NCBI GenBank assembly: GCA_946894095.1
Contig: OX335657.1
Coordinates: 186,001 to 250,000, forward strand
Reading direction: 5' to 3'
Source of the DNA: Incurvaria masculella
Lineage: Eukaryota > Arthropoda > Insecta > Lepidoptera > Incurvariidae
DNA length: 64,000 nucleotides
The translations under genes and the position numbers were made by a program. The notes under the pieces were generated by a model. It saw nothing but the letters and a program-made list of their open reading frames with translations. It did not search any database and was not told the origin of the DNA. This document shows, in pieces, positions 12,485 to 24,654 of this stretch. Positions within the stretch are counted from its first letter, which is position 1, and every line of letters begins with the position of its first letter.

Positions 12485-13745
12485 TCATAGAGTATGTATG
12501 AAAAGATGTGTCTGCAGATAAAGCGAAGCGATTATTGGTACTTTATGAGCAGAATTAATATGATTGCTTTTTGTAATCATTAAGGCCATACAATTATTTA
12601 AGCACCAATAGTTGATTCCATTAAGGTCCTCTTGGAGGAGCTTACAGTCATCTATGTTATTAATTTGATGACATAATTTAAGGTCATCGACATACAAAAT
12701 AAAATTTACGATCACGAATATGTTTACCGATATCGTTAAAACACATCAAAAAGAAAAGAGGGCCAAGATGGGAGCCTTAAGGCACGTCGGATAAAACACA
12801 AAACCAGTCAGATACGTAACCATTTACTATAACGCGCTGTAAGCGATTTATCAGGTAGCTTTCGCACCATTGTAGGAGTGATCTGTGAATGCCTAAAGAG
12901 TTTAATTTAGTTGCAAGAATTTTGTGATGACTCTATCAAACGCTTTACTAAAATCAGTATAAATATCAGTATATCATTAGCCTATTTCCAAGTATCCGGG
13001 AAAAATCCAGTTTCAACAGATTTATTAAAGAGCATTGCAATAATATCAGCACAGTTTTTCAGACATATTGTTGGGATCACAGATATTTTAAGAATATCTG
13101 TGGTTAAGATTCTAGCAGGACCTGTTCCCTTATTACCGTCCAAACTTTTGAGAGCTTTTTTTACGTCAATTCCCATTAGTTTGCATGAACTCATCGACGT
13201 AATATTATACGTTGCGTCTGTATGAACACTGGAGAAGACTTAAATTTTTCGGCGAAAAATTCCAGATCCGTGCAATTTCTGGGTCTAGAAACATTCCGTT
13301 GGGTATTTCTCTAATATAATGTTTGCTATGTTTTTTTAAAACTCCAGAAACATTTAGGGTTTCTCCGAAAATTGTTTTCATTATTTTGTTTGTATTTAGC
13401 AAAGCATTATAACAGATCGGGCACAACATTCTCTCAGAATATTAAAGGTATTATTGTTCATGGGATTGCCGTATTTTCTATATTTTCCGTGAAATGTAGC
13501 CTTATATTTTAGTTGCTTACTTAATGTTTTAGTGTACCACATTGGATATTTACTGCTACGGCCTTGAAACTTAGGAACATTTTAATGTACAATTTCGCGA
13601 ATGATAAAATAAAACTTACTAAGCATTAAATCCAATGGGTCGCAGGTCAAAGAATCAAACGAGAAAATAATCAAATTTGTATCTCTACTAAACAATTGCA
13701 CAACATCTTTACAGGCTATATTTAAATTAAAGTAAATGCAGAAAT
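12485..13745 (-). pseudogene. decayed LINE reverse transcriptase
   Basis: Read on the minus strand, RT blocks occur in the proper order: linker YPMWYTKTLSKQLKYK (about 13555-13500), KALKSLDGNKGTGP (about 13155), palm box A TDFSKAFDRVIT (about 12955-12920), box B/C DVP-stop-GSHLGPLFF (about 12785-12750), then box D YVDDLKL (about 12690). In the VPQGS motif the Gln codon is TAA, and frames change several times, so it is dead. It looks Jockey/CR1-like; the endonuclease is not visible. Confidence 0.8.
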
Positions 13746-14540
13746 GCTCTGTTTCTTTAGTCTCGCCATTTGCTATTCATCACAGAAAAAACTATTTCTG
13801 TGAATGCTGGCGTGGTGGGAATTAACAATAAAACTGAAATAACTTTAAACGCGTTTTAAAAAAATATCGTCCCTCTTAAATACGTGCAGTTGATAGTTCC
13901 GCAAAACCCTTACGGCTCTATTAAGAGTGGACGGACTAACTTTAATCTTCAGGATTAGACCGGTTTTTGTATGAATGGAAGAGATTGACATTAGGCAATA
14001 AGTCCGCCCTTGCATGTACAATGTGTATGGAAGCAATAAAGAATATTATTATGATTATGGTTAGTGCGGTGCTAATCTCGTACTAAGTTTAGACAGGTGC
14101 TCTCTGAATGCGACTGTTAGTGTGCCCATACTATGTATCAGGTGTTTTTTATATGTTCATACACATCTCTCTGTTTGTGAACCTTATAAATAAACAAATA
14201 ACGAAATAAATAAATAACAGCAGCAGAAATACACACTCTGTGAAAATTTCAGCTATCTGCCTATTACATAATATGTAATAGGTAATTATGCTATTACAGT
14301 TCATGAGATACAGCCACGGAGGAGGGAGGTAGAGAGGATATGGTCTTAGCAAACTGGGTCTGTGTCCACCGAGTGGGTCTCTACGTCATATTATGGTCTA
14401 CGGCGCAATTTTCAGCGAACAGTCGATTACACGATGAGATTTGCAAAATGTTGCAAACATTACACAGGACAAAATACCGCCAAAATGTAGTGGACTGCAG
14501 TGTGGAAATCGATGAAGATATAATACCTCCGTCATTTCGT
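13746..14540. other. non-coding with repeat fragments
   Basis: 14056-14116 matches the TTAGTACGAG-type repeat seen at 22215 and 43535 (GGTGCTAATCTCGTACTAAG, GACAGGTGCTCTCTGAATGCGAC). 14190-14340 is a diverged GGTTCCGT-type copy (CAGAAATACACACTCTGTG, CATGAGATACAG). No gene. Confidence 0.55.
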
Positions 14541-14549
14541 CCCTAAAAC

Positions 14550-15660
14550 CGAGACTTTTGGTATTTTCCATCAAAATATCGCGAATGTATTACATAAACA
14601 GGACTTTTTAAATATCAGTTTATGTAACTTTTTGGAAAATCATATAGAAATAGATATTGTGTGTTTAAGTGAAACCTTTATGAAAAAAAATGAAGAATCT
14701 AACCTAAAAATTATTGGTTTTAATCTAGCCACAAGCTACTCAAGGCATTCAGAAAGTAGAGGAGGGGTCTGTATTCTGGCTAAAGGAAACTTAAATTACA
14801 ATGAACTTTATTTTGTGAAAGAGATGGCTTGTGAAAAAGAGTTTGAATGTTGTGGGATTGAAATACCGTGCTACAATATAATTATTTTATGTATTTATCG
14901 AATCCCGAAATCAAACCTCAAAGTTTTTATGGAAAAGTTACCCATATTACTGACAAAAGTGTCTAAAAAACAAAATAAAACCGTCATAGTTTGCGGAGAT
15001 TTTAATATAGATATTTTAAAAACTAATAACATTACCGTTGAATTTCGAAATATTTTAAGTAACTTTAACCTACATTTTAATATAAATACACCTACACGCA
15101 TAACGGAATATAGTAAAACTTGTATTGATAACATAATAAGTAACAGTAATATTAAAGGATCTGGAAAAGTACATAATATACGACTTTCAGATCACACAGG
15201 ACAGACTTTTCACTTTGCAATGAAGAAACAGCATTTGCATTTTTGGTATGTAAAAAGGAGGGTTTATAGCGAAGATAATAATAAAAAGTTTATTGAATGT
15301 TTAAAAAGTTTAAATTTCCTCGATGTCTACGAATCAAATAGTACCAATAAAGCTTTTGAAAATTTTCATCAAGTATTTACTATGTTCTATGACATTTGTT
15401 ATCCAGTGAAGCGTTTTAAAATTACTAATAAAAACCGAAAAATAAATTGGATCACCAGAGGTATTAAAAAAGGAGTAAAAACAAAACGAGCATTGTATTG
15501 GAAATATCAACATAGCCGTAAACCAGAAAATAAATTAAAATACAAAAAATATTCTAAAATACTCAGACAATGCATATACAAGTCACAAAAATGGTGTAAC
15601 CAAAAATACATAAATACAGCAAAAAACAAATGTAAAGCCTCTTGGGACATTATAAAATAA
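14550..15660 (+). pseudogene. LINE ORF2, endonuclease part
   Basis: The open frame starts upstream of the first ATG: residues GIFHQNIANVL encode the EN Asn motif near 14560-14590. It then shows LSETF (catalytic Glu, about 14670), GGVCIL, ILCIYR, VCGDFNIDIL (about 15000) and LSDHTGQ (His motif, about 15190). A basic linker to the RT follows (KKGVKTKRALYWKYQ). The frame ends at TAA 15658-15660 just after an A-run (15653-15656). The homologous reading continues in another frame at about 15660, so the break looks like a one-base indel. Confidence 0.85.
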
Positions 15661-15661
15661 C

Positions 15662-17402
15662 ACTGGAAATCTCCAACAAAAAACAGAAATCAAAGAAGTT
15701 TTATCGAACGGGAAACTTACAACGAATCCCAAAGAAATAGCAAATGCTTTTAACAATTTTTTTATTAATATTATTTCAGAAAATTGCCAAAATATGCACC
15801 AAGAAACTTCTAAACTCGTAAAAAGTAACGAATCAACATTATATCTGAATCCTTTCAGTGCGAATGACATCAAAACAATTGTTTTATCTCTAAATAATTC
15901 TAATGCAGTGGGATTTGATAATGTTTCTACGGCTGTAATAAAAAAATGTATCGATGAAATAATAAATCCCTTGACTTTTATTATCAACATTTCTTTGTGT
16001 GAAGGTGTATATCCTGAATTATTAAAAAGATCTGTCGTCAAACCTTTATTTAAAAAAGGTGCAAAGGAAGACATGAACAATTACAGACCAGTCACTTTAA
16101 TACCAATATTTTCAAAAGTATTTGAAAAAGCCATGTTTTTGAGGCTTATCAGTTTTATAGAAAGATTCAATATTATAAAATCGGAACAAAATGGTTTTCG
16201 GAAGAACAAGTCAACAACTCTTGCCATCTTCGATCTAATGAAAACTGTAACGGAAAGCATGAATAATAAAATACCCACTTCCGTTATTTTCATGGATATG
16301 AGTAAAGCTTTTGACTTTGTGGACCATAAATTGCTGCTTGATAAATTAAATAAGTATGGTATAAGGGGATTGGGCCATGATTGGTTAAAATCGTATCTAA
16401 GTAATCGTTTACAATGCTCTGAAATAATGAAATATTCAAAAAAATCTAAATGCATAGAACAATACAGATCACAACTTAGGTTGAACCACTATGGAGTGCC
16501 ACAAGGGAGCATCCTGGGACCCTTGCTGTTTCTCTTATATATTAACGATTTGCCTAGTTCCATTGACCATCAATGTGTTTTGTTCGCTGACGATACATCA
16601 ATAATTATTAAATGCACAAATCGACAGCTTTATGAAGCAGACATTAATAAAACATTGGCCTTAGTAATAGAATGGTTAGAAAACAACAACTTGAAAGTTA
16701 ATTTAGAAAAAACGTCTTACATGCAATTTTACACACACCAAGGCAATCCTATCACCCTCGACATTGGCTACAAAGATCATAAATTAAAAGAAGTGCAAGA
16801 AATAAAATTCTTGGGTCTAAACTTAGACTGCCATAGTAACTGGAAGGCTCATATAAATACAGTATGTTTAAAGCTAAACAGATTCGGGTTCGCTCTAAGG
16901 CGCCTAAGTAAGGTAGCCTCCCAGCAATCAGCATTAACAGCGTATCATGGATACGTATCTTCGTTGTTAAAATATGGCCTGATACTGTGGGGTAACGCAT
17001 CTGATGCTAACAAAGCTTTCATAGTACAAAAAAAATGTGTCAGATCTATTTGTGGAGCAAGGCGATTTGAATCATGCAGACCGCTCTTTAAGAAGTTAAA
17101 GATTTTACCATTGCCCTCCTTGTATATATACAATGTATGCATTTTTGTTAAAAAAATATCCGCACTATTTTGATTGCGTGAGTTCAGTTCATAATTATAA
17201 CACAAGAGCTCGAACGCGTAATGAATTAAGCCATGCCCAGCCTAAAAAGGTACTTTTCAGGAAAAGTATATTTTATATGGCTACTAAGATCTATAACAAC
17301 ATTCCAGATGATTATAAAGATTTAAAGATGAATGAGTTTAAATCAAAACTGTATGATTGGTTAGCAGATTCTAATTTTTATACGCTCGATGAATTTTTTT
17401 AA
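15662..17402 (+). pseudogene. LINE ORF2, reverse transcriptase part
   Basis: Continues ORF2 from about 15662, before the first ATG at 15794, with NPKEIANAFNNFFINI. RT blocks follow: NYRPVTLIPIFSKVFEKA, NGFRKNKSTTLAI, VIFMDMSKAFDFVDHK (catalytic Asp), YGVPQGSILGPLLFLLYIN, FADDTSIII (catalytic pair) and IKFLGLNLD. A second frameshift sits in an A-run at 17147-17153. The C-terminus resumes in the frame of 17133-17402 (KKYPHYFD, KIYNNIPDDYKDL). All catalytic residues are intact, so only two homopolymer indels separate it from an open ORF2. Confidence 0.88.
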
Positions 17403-17712
17403 AAAATGTAATGGGTTTTTTTACTCTTACTATTTTCAATAACGATTTCACTATTATTATTGATTTTTTACCTAATTGACTGGATGATTGTGTAGCAGAT
17501 TGTAATATTGATTCACTCGATGAACTCTTTAAAAACAATTATGAATTATATGTTTTTTTTATTTATTCCTATTATTGTTTTATTGTTTTAATAAGGATTT
17601 CATTATTATTATTGATTTTTTACTTAATAGATATGCGATGCTGGCTTGGATTTTATTATTTAATTTTTTATTGGATAGTGTCGAGAAATATACCTGTGTA
17701 AATATTGATTCA

Positions 17713-18860
17713 TTGTGTTTTTATAGTATTCAATATGTGAATACGATATTTGTATTTGTACGCCGTAACAGGCATCTTATGGAGATCTGAAGACCAAAAA
17801 TGTATCGCCTATTAACCCATAAGTGAACAAATAAATTATTTCATTTCATTTCATTTCATTTCATAAGCTAAAGTTTGTAGGTGGAATTAAGTTTTATTTG
17901 TCATTAAAACACCACATATGTATTTTATAATTTGAGTCAATATTCGAGCATTGTATCGATGTATCGCTCTTGCTATGTGCCGATAGATGGCGCGCAATAT
18001 TTTTCTTTGTACGGTAAGAAATATTGATCACATGATGCAAATTTTTATGACATTTTTATTTTAAAATTATTTGAATCAGCGCGAAGGTATAGATTTAAAT
18101 TTCGAAGGTTTTTTATAGAAAAACTAACAGTAAAATGCAAAAGGCGCCATCTAGTTGGTCTTGTACTAAGATAGCTCTCGGAATAGCTGCTACTAGAATA
18201 CCGGTACTTCCGCTAGATGGATTTAGCACAAAAGGCGGAGCTTGGAACCCCCACCATGAAATGATTTTCCCCCCGCTTCCCCGCGCAGTGTTTGTGTTTT
18301 TATAGTATTCAATATGTGAATACGATATTTGTATTTGTACGCCGTAACAGGCATCTTATGGAGATCTGAAGACCAAAAATGTATCGTCTATTAACCCATA
18401 AGTGAACAAATAAATTATTTCATTTCATTTCATAAGCTAAAGTTTGTAGGTGGAATTAAGTTTTATTTGTCATTAAAACACCACATATGTATTTTATAAT
18501 TTGAGTCAATATTCGAGCATTGTATCGATGTATCGCTCTTGCTATGTGCCGATAGATGGCGCGCAATATTTTTCTTTGTACGGTAAGAAATATTGATCAC
18601 ATGATGCAAATTTTTATGACATTTTTATTTTAAAATTATTTGAATCAGCGCGAAGGTATAGATTTAAATTTCGAAGGTTCTTTATAGAAAAACTAACAGT
18701 AAAATGCAAAAGGCGCCATCTAGTTGGTCTTGTACTAAGATAGCTCTCGGAATAGCTGCTACTAGAATACCGGTACTTCCGCTAGATGGATTTAGCACAA
18801 AAGGCGGAGCTTGGAACCCCCACCATGAAATGATTTTCCCCCCGCTTCCCCGCGCAGTGT
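17713..18860 (+). repeat. direct tandem duplication of about 570-579 bp
   Basis: 17713-18290 repeats at 18291-18860 with an offset of 579 bp. The offset falls to 569 bp after the ATTTC tail because the second copy has two fewer pentamers (three rather than five). The unit holds the last 150 bp of the LINE, its tail and about 420 bp of downstream flank, including ATAGATGGCGC and GCGCCATCTAG. Only scattered substitutions separate the copies (GTATCGCC/GTATCGTC, GGTTTTTTA/GGTTCTTTA). Junction microhomology is TTGTG/TGTTT. Confidence 0.92.
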
Positions 18861-18914
18861 CACGCTGCGTTCCTTAGTAATATGAGATAATAACACCTCC
18901 TCTCTCTGCCTCCC

Positions 18915-19008
18915 TTCTCCGTGGATACAGCCCTGTGACGAACGGACGGACAGCGGAGGCTTAGTAATAGGGTTCCGTCTGGCCCCCTTTGGGTACGGAA
19001 CCCTAAAA
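18915..19008 (-). repeat. GGTTCCGT-type repeat, copy 2 (end only)
   Basis: Contains CAGCCCTGTGACGAACGGACGGAC, GGCTTAGTAATAGGGTTCCG and TTTGGGTACGGAACCCTAAAA, the conserved terminal 95 bp of the family. Confidence 0.85.
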
Positions 19009-19529
19009 AACGGTAGCGCCGGTGAGTCAGTTCTTTTCGGATTCGCTTGATTTCGTCGAGTTCCAACATGATCACTACACCTAATTAAGACGCTCTTAGT
19101 TATAGCAAACTATGAATATCTCGCTACCATTCATTAAGAACGGTCTCACAATGTGCTTCCATTGTTTTGTGCACATTCGAGGCTGTTAATTTTAATAACT
19201 CCACCAGCTAAACCGAGCCGTCCGTCGGCAGTTATTCAATTACATGAATTAAAATGATAAATAAAGCTCAATTAGACGTTATTGCGTAAAAAAGGCATAA
19301 ATTAATGAAAACAAAACACGCAGGCAAAAAACAACGAGTCGCGGACAAGCGGCGAGAGCGTGCGGGGCGGAGGGAGCGGCGGAAGGGACACGCGGGACGC
19401 AGGGATGTGCCGCCGCGCGGACAGACAGAATACCCTGCGTTCATTCGTCTCTTCAGACATTCAAATGCCTATTACTTATTATGTGCACTAAAATGGGCAA
19501 TAGGTTGAAAAATAAATAAAATAAAGAGA
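19009..19529. other. non-coding, nothing recognised
   Basis: No gene. The basic, repetitive frame at 19305-19508 overlies a purine-rich GC patch and has no domain. Confidence 0.5.
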
Positions 19530-19800
19530 GGTGTCGTGGGACACCCGGCAGGGACGATGTTCCTTTCACTATATGTATAGTTTTCGCACGGGGTTTTTCA
19601 CGCAATTTCAAAACCAATAGACGCCACAGAATAACGCAATACGTTCTGTCATACCATAATAGTGCACGAATCGAAGCGACAAAGCATGGGATGACAGTTC
19701 ACATTTGAGTATTCTTTGACAGGACTGAGAGAAATCCGTTTCGTACTCAGCCTGAAATTAAAATGTAATTTGCTCGTGAGATTTCCTCACCTCCAGGCTC
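19530..19800 (+). repeat. dispersed repeat, GTCGTGGGACACCCGG type
   Basis: Starts GTGTCGTGGGACACCCGG and GGACGATGTTCCTTTC. It continues through GCATGGGATGACAGTT and GGACTGAGAGAAATCCGTTTCG. It is the reverse complement of 24655-24921 at about 75-80 percent by eye. Nature unknown; it encodes nothing. Confidence 0.75.
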
Positions 19801-20175
19801 GTGAATAACAAAAAAAAATTGTTGATTCGATCGCTAGGCTAATCGGGAGACAATTTCAGCAATATCTGTCACGATTCCGTTATTTCATTTTAGATATTCA
19901 CCCGAGCATAACTTCAAAAACTTCCAAACTGCACAGGACCGCCCGCTGTACTAATATGAAGACTATCTGAAAACTCATCAAATTTGGTCAAGGCCCCGTA
20001 ATTTCATTTTGGACGTTCACCCTTCCGAACTGCAGGACCGCCCGCTGGAATAATCTGAAGATTGCCTAAAAAGGGAATCAAAATCGGTCAAAACGCCGTT
20101 ACTAATATTGGCCTTTTTTTATGTAAGGCGCGGCATATGGCGTACGCCAGGACATTTACCCGAGCTGAGCTTCTA

Positions 20176-20210
20176 AACTTTCCAGGATCACTCGGTGATC
20201 CTGGAAAGTT
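20176..20210. other. perfect palindrome, 16-bp arms with 3-nt loop
   Basis: AACTTTCCAGGATCAC, loop TCG, then GTGATCCTGGAAAGTT. The 45 bp upstream includes GGCGCGGCATATGGCGTACGCCAG (20124-20148), nearly identical to 37875-37896, so the hairpin may sit inside a dispersed repeat. There is no U-run, so nothing suggests a terminator. Confidence 0.8.
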
Positions 20211-21660
20211 AAAAGTTAAACACCGGAAAAGTGTCGGACACTCTTCCCGTCTAGCTCTCATCCGCGAAAAGCGCAATAAGGAATATAGTACATTTGTGAC
20301 CAATTTTGTGAGGCACTAAAACTCATCCATCAACCGCCAGGAGGCGGCGCCACACCACAAACTGATGTCTCTCTCGGCAGACGATGGCGTGGACTGCCAT
20401 GAGCTGGCAGCGAGAGTGCCTCTCCGCTGCAGCACAGCTACGACGCGCCGGCCGAATCTATTTCATGAGGATCTCAGTCGCACAAACTATGCGAAGTGGT
20501 CGACTATAAATCATTGCATAGAAGCCTATAATGATTGTTTCAGAAAAATCGATATTTTTAATGTCAATTATTTACCCTTTTTAAAATGAGTATTAGATAC
20601 TATGCAGTCTGACTGCTGCTGCCAAAACATGGAAAAAAATAACAATTTAGTAGAAGTTTTCAGATTTTTAAATTGAACTTAGTTGTTCTGTGCCTCTGTA
20701 CAGTATTGTACTGTTTTTGGCTGCTGTACAGTGGCTCGCATTTAAGGTGGTGTGACACCTGATTGCATTCAGATCCAGGTCGTAAGTGAAACCACATTTC
20801 ATTATTTAAAAAAATAACTACTACTTATTTTAGAATTTCAAAAACTTTGAGGATGCATTGGTGGTCTAGTACATTTGTGACCTACACAGTAAATATCTGA
20901 CGCTGATATTCTGTGTTTAAATTTTTTTTTTTATGTAATGAATATTTGTCTTATTTGAGAACACAAAGCACCCGAGACTCACGCTGAGATTCATAGAGAA
21001 CTTGTACTTGGTAACCCCTGTTTTCACCACATCCAGTTACCTGAATTCTGATAAATAACTTTCAGTTACATTGCATATTTAACTGCCGAAAAGTAACTTT
21101 GGGATTTTGGGAAACGGGCGGAAGCCACAGTATGCCTTCCGACTGTCAGTCTTGTATGCAGTCTTGCATATAGTTTGAGTCAAAATGTACGGAACGTTTA
21201 TCGAATTTGACAGTCGGAATCTATACTTTGGCTAAGCCAAGCACGAGTAGGGTCTATGAATGTAATAATTACAGTTTTTTCTTTAAATAATATCTACAAC
21301 ATCAACCTACAAATTTGTTTTTTCAATTATTTATAGATTGTCGTTCTGGTAATTTTTAAATGTAATTAAATGTTGTTTTATTTACGCCCTTATCAAACTA
21401 AACGCAATTGTATTTATAGCTGTTATATTTATTTACAATTATAAAACGTGAAACAACTCTAGGCTTCCCTGTAATCGATAAGTAGAAACATCGATACGAT
21501 CCAACTCGCTGCATGTCACGCCACAGCGCGGAGCGACGCATCAGATGTGCTCCCTTCATTACTCGCGTACATTGGATTAATGAATGTCATCAAGCGACAT
21601 GAACGTTGCCGCTCACGGGTCGCGATCCGGGCTGACGCAACCTGCAAGGTTCCGTCTTCT
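20211..21660. other. non-coding, nothing recognised
   Basis: No gene, RNA or repeat boundary identified. The frame 20365-20589 has no domain. Confidence 0.5.
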
Positions 21661-21661
21661 C

Positions 21662-22216
21662 TTAAGGTGGGCCTTCCCGCTCAACTCCCCATACAAACGT
21701 CAAAAAAAAAACAATCATGCGCATATTTCTTGTCAGAGATCCAAAATTATACTCAAAACAGCTTAATTTGATCGAACTAGATCTGTGACGACCATTAGCA
21801 TTGTAAAATAGTGTTTTTTTTTTCTAAGTTATAAGGTCCGAAAGTTCGAATGTTTCGCGCGTTTTATACAATAAATTTAGAAGTGGATTACTTAACGGAA
21901 ACATCAAAACTTCGTAAAAAGGTAGTCAGCAGACCTAGCTTGTTTCATGAAGATTTATAATCAATTTGCTTTTTGTTTGATTCTTGCCTACAGCGGTCGT
22001 GATTTACTTATATATATAAGTCGTTGTGTAAATACAATTTTCGTAAATCTTACCAAATCAAACACTATGGACATTGTCTGCGTTGTGGACTTGTTGCATC
22101 CTCCTCATCACGGAGCCTGTCTTTTTCTTTGAAACAGAGAAGGCCCCAGAGCACAATAGCACGGTTTTGTACCATGCCCGCGAATGAGTTAGCCCCGCCG
22201 GGAAGGGCCACCTTAA
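21662..22216. mobile_element. TTAA-flanked non-autonomous element
   Basis: TTAA at 21662-21665, then terminal inverted repeat GGTGGGCCTTCCCG. At the other end CGGGAAGGGCCACC is followed by TTAA at 22213-22216. Arms match in 13 of 14 bases. TTAA duplications are the hallmark of piggyBac-type insertion, so this is probably a piggyBac-type MITE of about 547 bp. Internal frames (21547-21771, 22024-22260) show no transposase. Confidence 0.65.
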
Positions 22217-22335
22217 AGTTGTATTCAGAGAGAACCTGTCAACACTTAGTACGAGATTAGCACCGGACTAACCGTACTAAAACCGTTAGTCCGGCGTATT
22301 AAAGTAAGCCCGCCCACTCTGAATACGCCTGAGAG
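22217..22335. repeat. TTAGTACGAG-type repeat with small hairpin
   Basis: Contains CAACACTTAGTACGAGATTAGCACCGG, related to 14056-14116 and 43535-43622. CCGGACTAAC (22263-22272) pairs perfectly with GTTAGTCCGG (22285-22294). Confidence 0.6.
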
Positions 22336-22559
22336 TCTGTAGGTCGTACGAATTACTTATTTTGTGCCACGGTACTGGCTTATAACCAACCGTCTGCGGA
22401 ACTCAATGCGCACCCCGACGTGGCGCGGCATGACGTCGGTGGCTGACGGGACCTGCACCGATTTCTAATTGTTTTTTTCCACTTAACCAAACATCTAAAA
22501 GGGTATGTAATCAACGTTTTTAAGCTCTGCAGTTCCGAGCTCCAGAATGTCAATGAATG

Positions 22560-22946
22560 TGAAAATGAAAAAAAAATATTAAAAAAAACCAACTCCAAAG
22601 AAAAAGCACTAAAAAGTAAAAAAATAATTGTCATTTTTGTAGTTACGATTATTGTTATTGTTTGAGCCGGCGTCAGCCTTGAGAGAGAACCTTGGCTACC
22701 TTGGCTGACGCCGACTCAAAAAATAACAATAATCGTAACTACAAAAATTACAATAATTTGTTTACTTTTTAATGCTTTTTCTTTGAAGTCGGATAAATTT
22801 ATGTTATTTTTTTTTTTGTTTATTTTTAGTGAATATAAAGTACACTAACTAATTTATACACGTCCTTTCCAATAAACAAAGAATCATTGAAATCGGTTGG
22901 CGTTATAGTATATAATTGGAGTTATTCGTCCATTTGTCGGAAGTCG
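22560..22946. repeat. AACCGACTTC-type foldback repeat, no telomeric loop
   Basis: Left arm about 22568-22679 and right arm about 22701-22815 are inverted copies (CAAAGAAAAAGCACTAAAAAG / CTTTTTAATGCTTTTTCTTTG; GTAGTTACGATTATTG / CAATAATCGTAACTAC). The loop is only about 20 bp (GAGAGAACCTTGGCTACC). The right flank follows the family (TACACGTCCTTTCCAATAAA, ATTCGTCCATTTGTCG). Unlike 29440-29741, it has no CCTAA units. Confidence 0.85.
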
Positions 22947-24654
22947 GTTAAAAATGCGTTGCTACAAAACGTTCTCGGCTAGAGCGGCACGTCGCCGCGC
23001 GCCGGGCTGCACTGTGGGCACGGTTCGTGCACGCGGGGGATGCACGAGGTGACAGGAGGTAGAGACGGATGCGTCTGCGGTCCGCGTCTCGACTTTCGAA
23101 CGGCCCAAAATGGCGGCGCTCCTCTCGAGGTAGTTTCGGATGCTCCCCGAAACTTTCGCATTTTTATTGCGTTAGGAGGGGGACGGGATCAAAAGGCGGG
23201 ATTATGAAAAATTGTAACGCGGTTACGGACGCGGAGGAAAGGTAAAAGTTACATAATTCAGGAATAAAATTGCTTTCGCGCGAAACTGTTTATTTTCTTT
23301 GAGAGCGGAGAAGGTTCGCTCTGAGTTATTCATAAGTTGATTCGTTACACCGCCGCCTCCTCCTCGCTACAGGTGTGGCGCGGTGGTGTGCTGGAATATG
23401 GCGACGGTGTGGTGGGGCGGAGGTAAGGAACGCTCGTGCTTACTCGCGCATCGTGCCATAATATGCACATGGCCTGTTCCCTCCGTGCCGTGTGGTAATG
23501 GATATCATATTTAATTTAATTATGTATTATGTATATGTTTAAATGGAACCCACAATAAGAAAGCGTGCCGCGTTCAAATTCAAGTACTTTAAAACTTTAT
23601 TAAGTTATTGACTTAAATGATAATAGTCTATGCTTTCGATTGCACTTGCAGAACAAGCAGCGTTGAGAATCGAAGTTCTTCTGGAACAAAAGCCTTGCCG
23701 GTGAACGAATTTATAGCTCTATTTGAAACTGATCTGTGTTGGATAAGTCGATTTAAATTAACATTACTTAATGTTATCCGTATTGGAACGTTCAAAGTGA
23801 AGTTTCAGAAAAGGTGTTTTCTTTTACATGTCGCAGTCGCTTCCAAAGGCTGAATTATATACAACAACAACAGCAGTTCCATTCAAAATTCGGATGTGGG
23901 AGGCGGGATTATTAAAACGAATACGATTTAATTATTTTGTTACAGAATGAACTCAAGCCTGCGAGATGGGGTAGCTTCACGGTCGCAACCCCGGCTCGGC
24001 GTGCGTGTCTCCCCCCCCCCCCCACCTCGCCCTCCCCGCCCCTGCAACCGCTTGTCGGGAATCCAGTCGCATCACTTTGTGCGGAATCGAATAGCGACGT
24101 CAAAGAAACGACGATTCCGACAAATTGTGTTTGCTCGTCCCGCGAGTCCTCCCCGCCCCGCCTCACCCCCCCCCCTACCTACGCCGCCACCCCCTCGCGC
24201 CTTCCCCTGATCGAATTTGCTACTCAAAGAAGTTGGTTGTTCGTCTACGTGGCCGCTATTCACTTTTAGACTTTGATATAATTTACTTCACTTCACTTGA
24301 TCTACGACGCCCCGCTGCCGCCGACGCCGCGGAGCCGCCATTGAGACACACATCTCTACAGACACATCTTCCACCAATGTTTTTCAGCATTGAGGTCAAC
24401 GGTTTGTTACTATGTAGGTATGAATGTGGAAATCAGAAAATAATAATTTGTTCACCAGTGAAGTTTATTTGCTCAATCTTGTTTCTACTATGTGCGGCGC
24501 ATTTGGCGGATGGCGTCTAGACAAAAAATTTTTCGTTATAGTGTGAATGTCGAATGAAATAACGGCGTCGTGAATGATTTGGATCAAAATTTCGAGCAAT
24601 CTTTAAATTAGCCAACCTTGTGATCCTGTGATGTGTCAGATAAAAAAAAATGCG
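22947..24654. other. non-coding with CpG-rich patches
   Basis: 22980-23180 and 23340-23440 are CpG-rich. C-runs at 24007-24040 and 24165-24185 give artefactual Pro-rich frames on the plus strand and Gly-rich frames on the minus strand. No exon with matched splice sites was found. Confidence 0.5.

Larger units (their letters stand above)
14540..17861 (+). mobile_element. near-complete LINE (APE endonuclease + RT), two frameshifts
   Basis: Non-LTR retrotransposon with apurinic-type endonuclease, reverse transcriptase, C-terminal segment, 3' UTR and an (ATTTC)n tail at 17837-17861. No long terminal repeats. ORF1 is not recognised; the 5' boundary is unclear and may lie a little upstream of 14540. 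A 5'-truncated sibling is at 4592-5150. It looks like the CR1/Jockey side of LINEs, but the clade is not decided. The last 150 bp are duplicated at 18291-18437. Confidence 0.88.

Noticed and set aside
20125..20210. Rho-independent-type terminator at the palindrome
   Set aside because: No U-run, and the genome is eukaryotic.
23912..24520. Pro-rich and Gly-rich frames on both strands
   Set aside because: Caused by C-runs; no exon borders.
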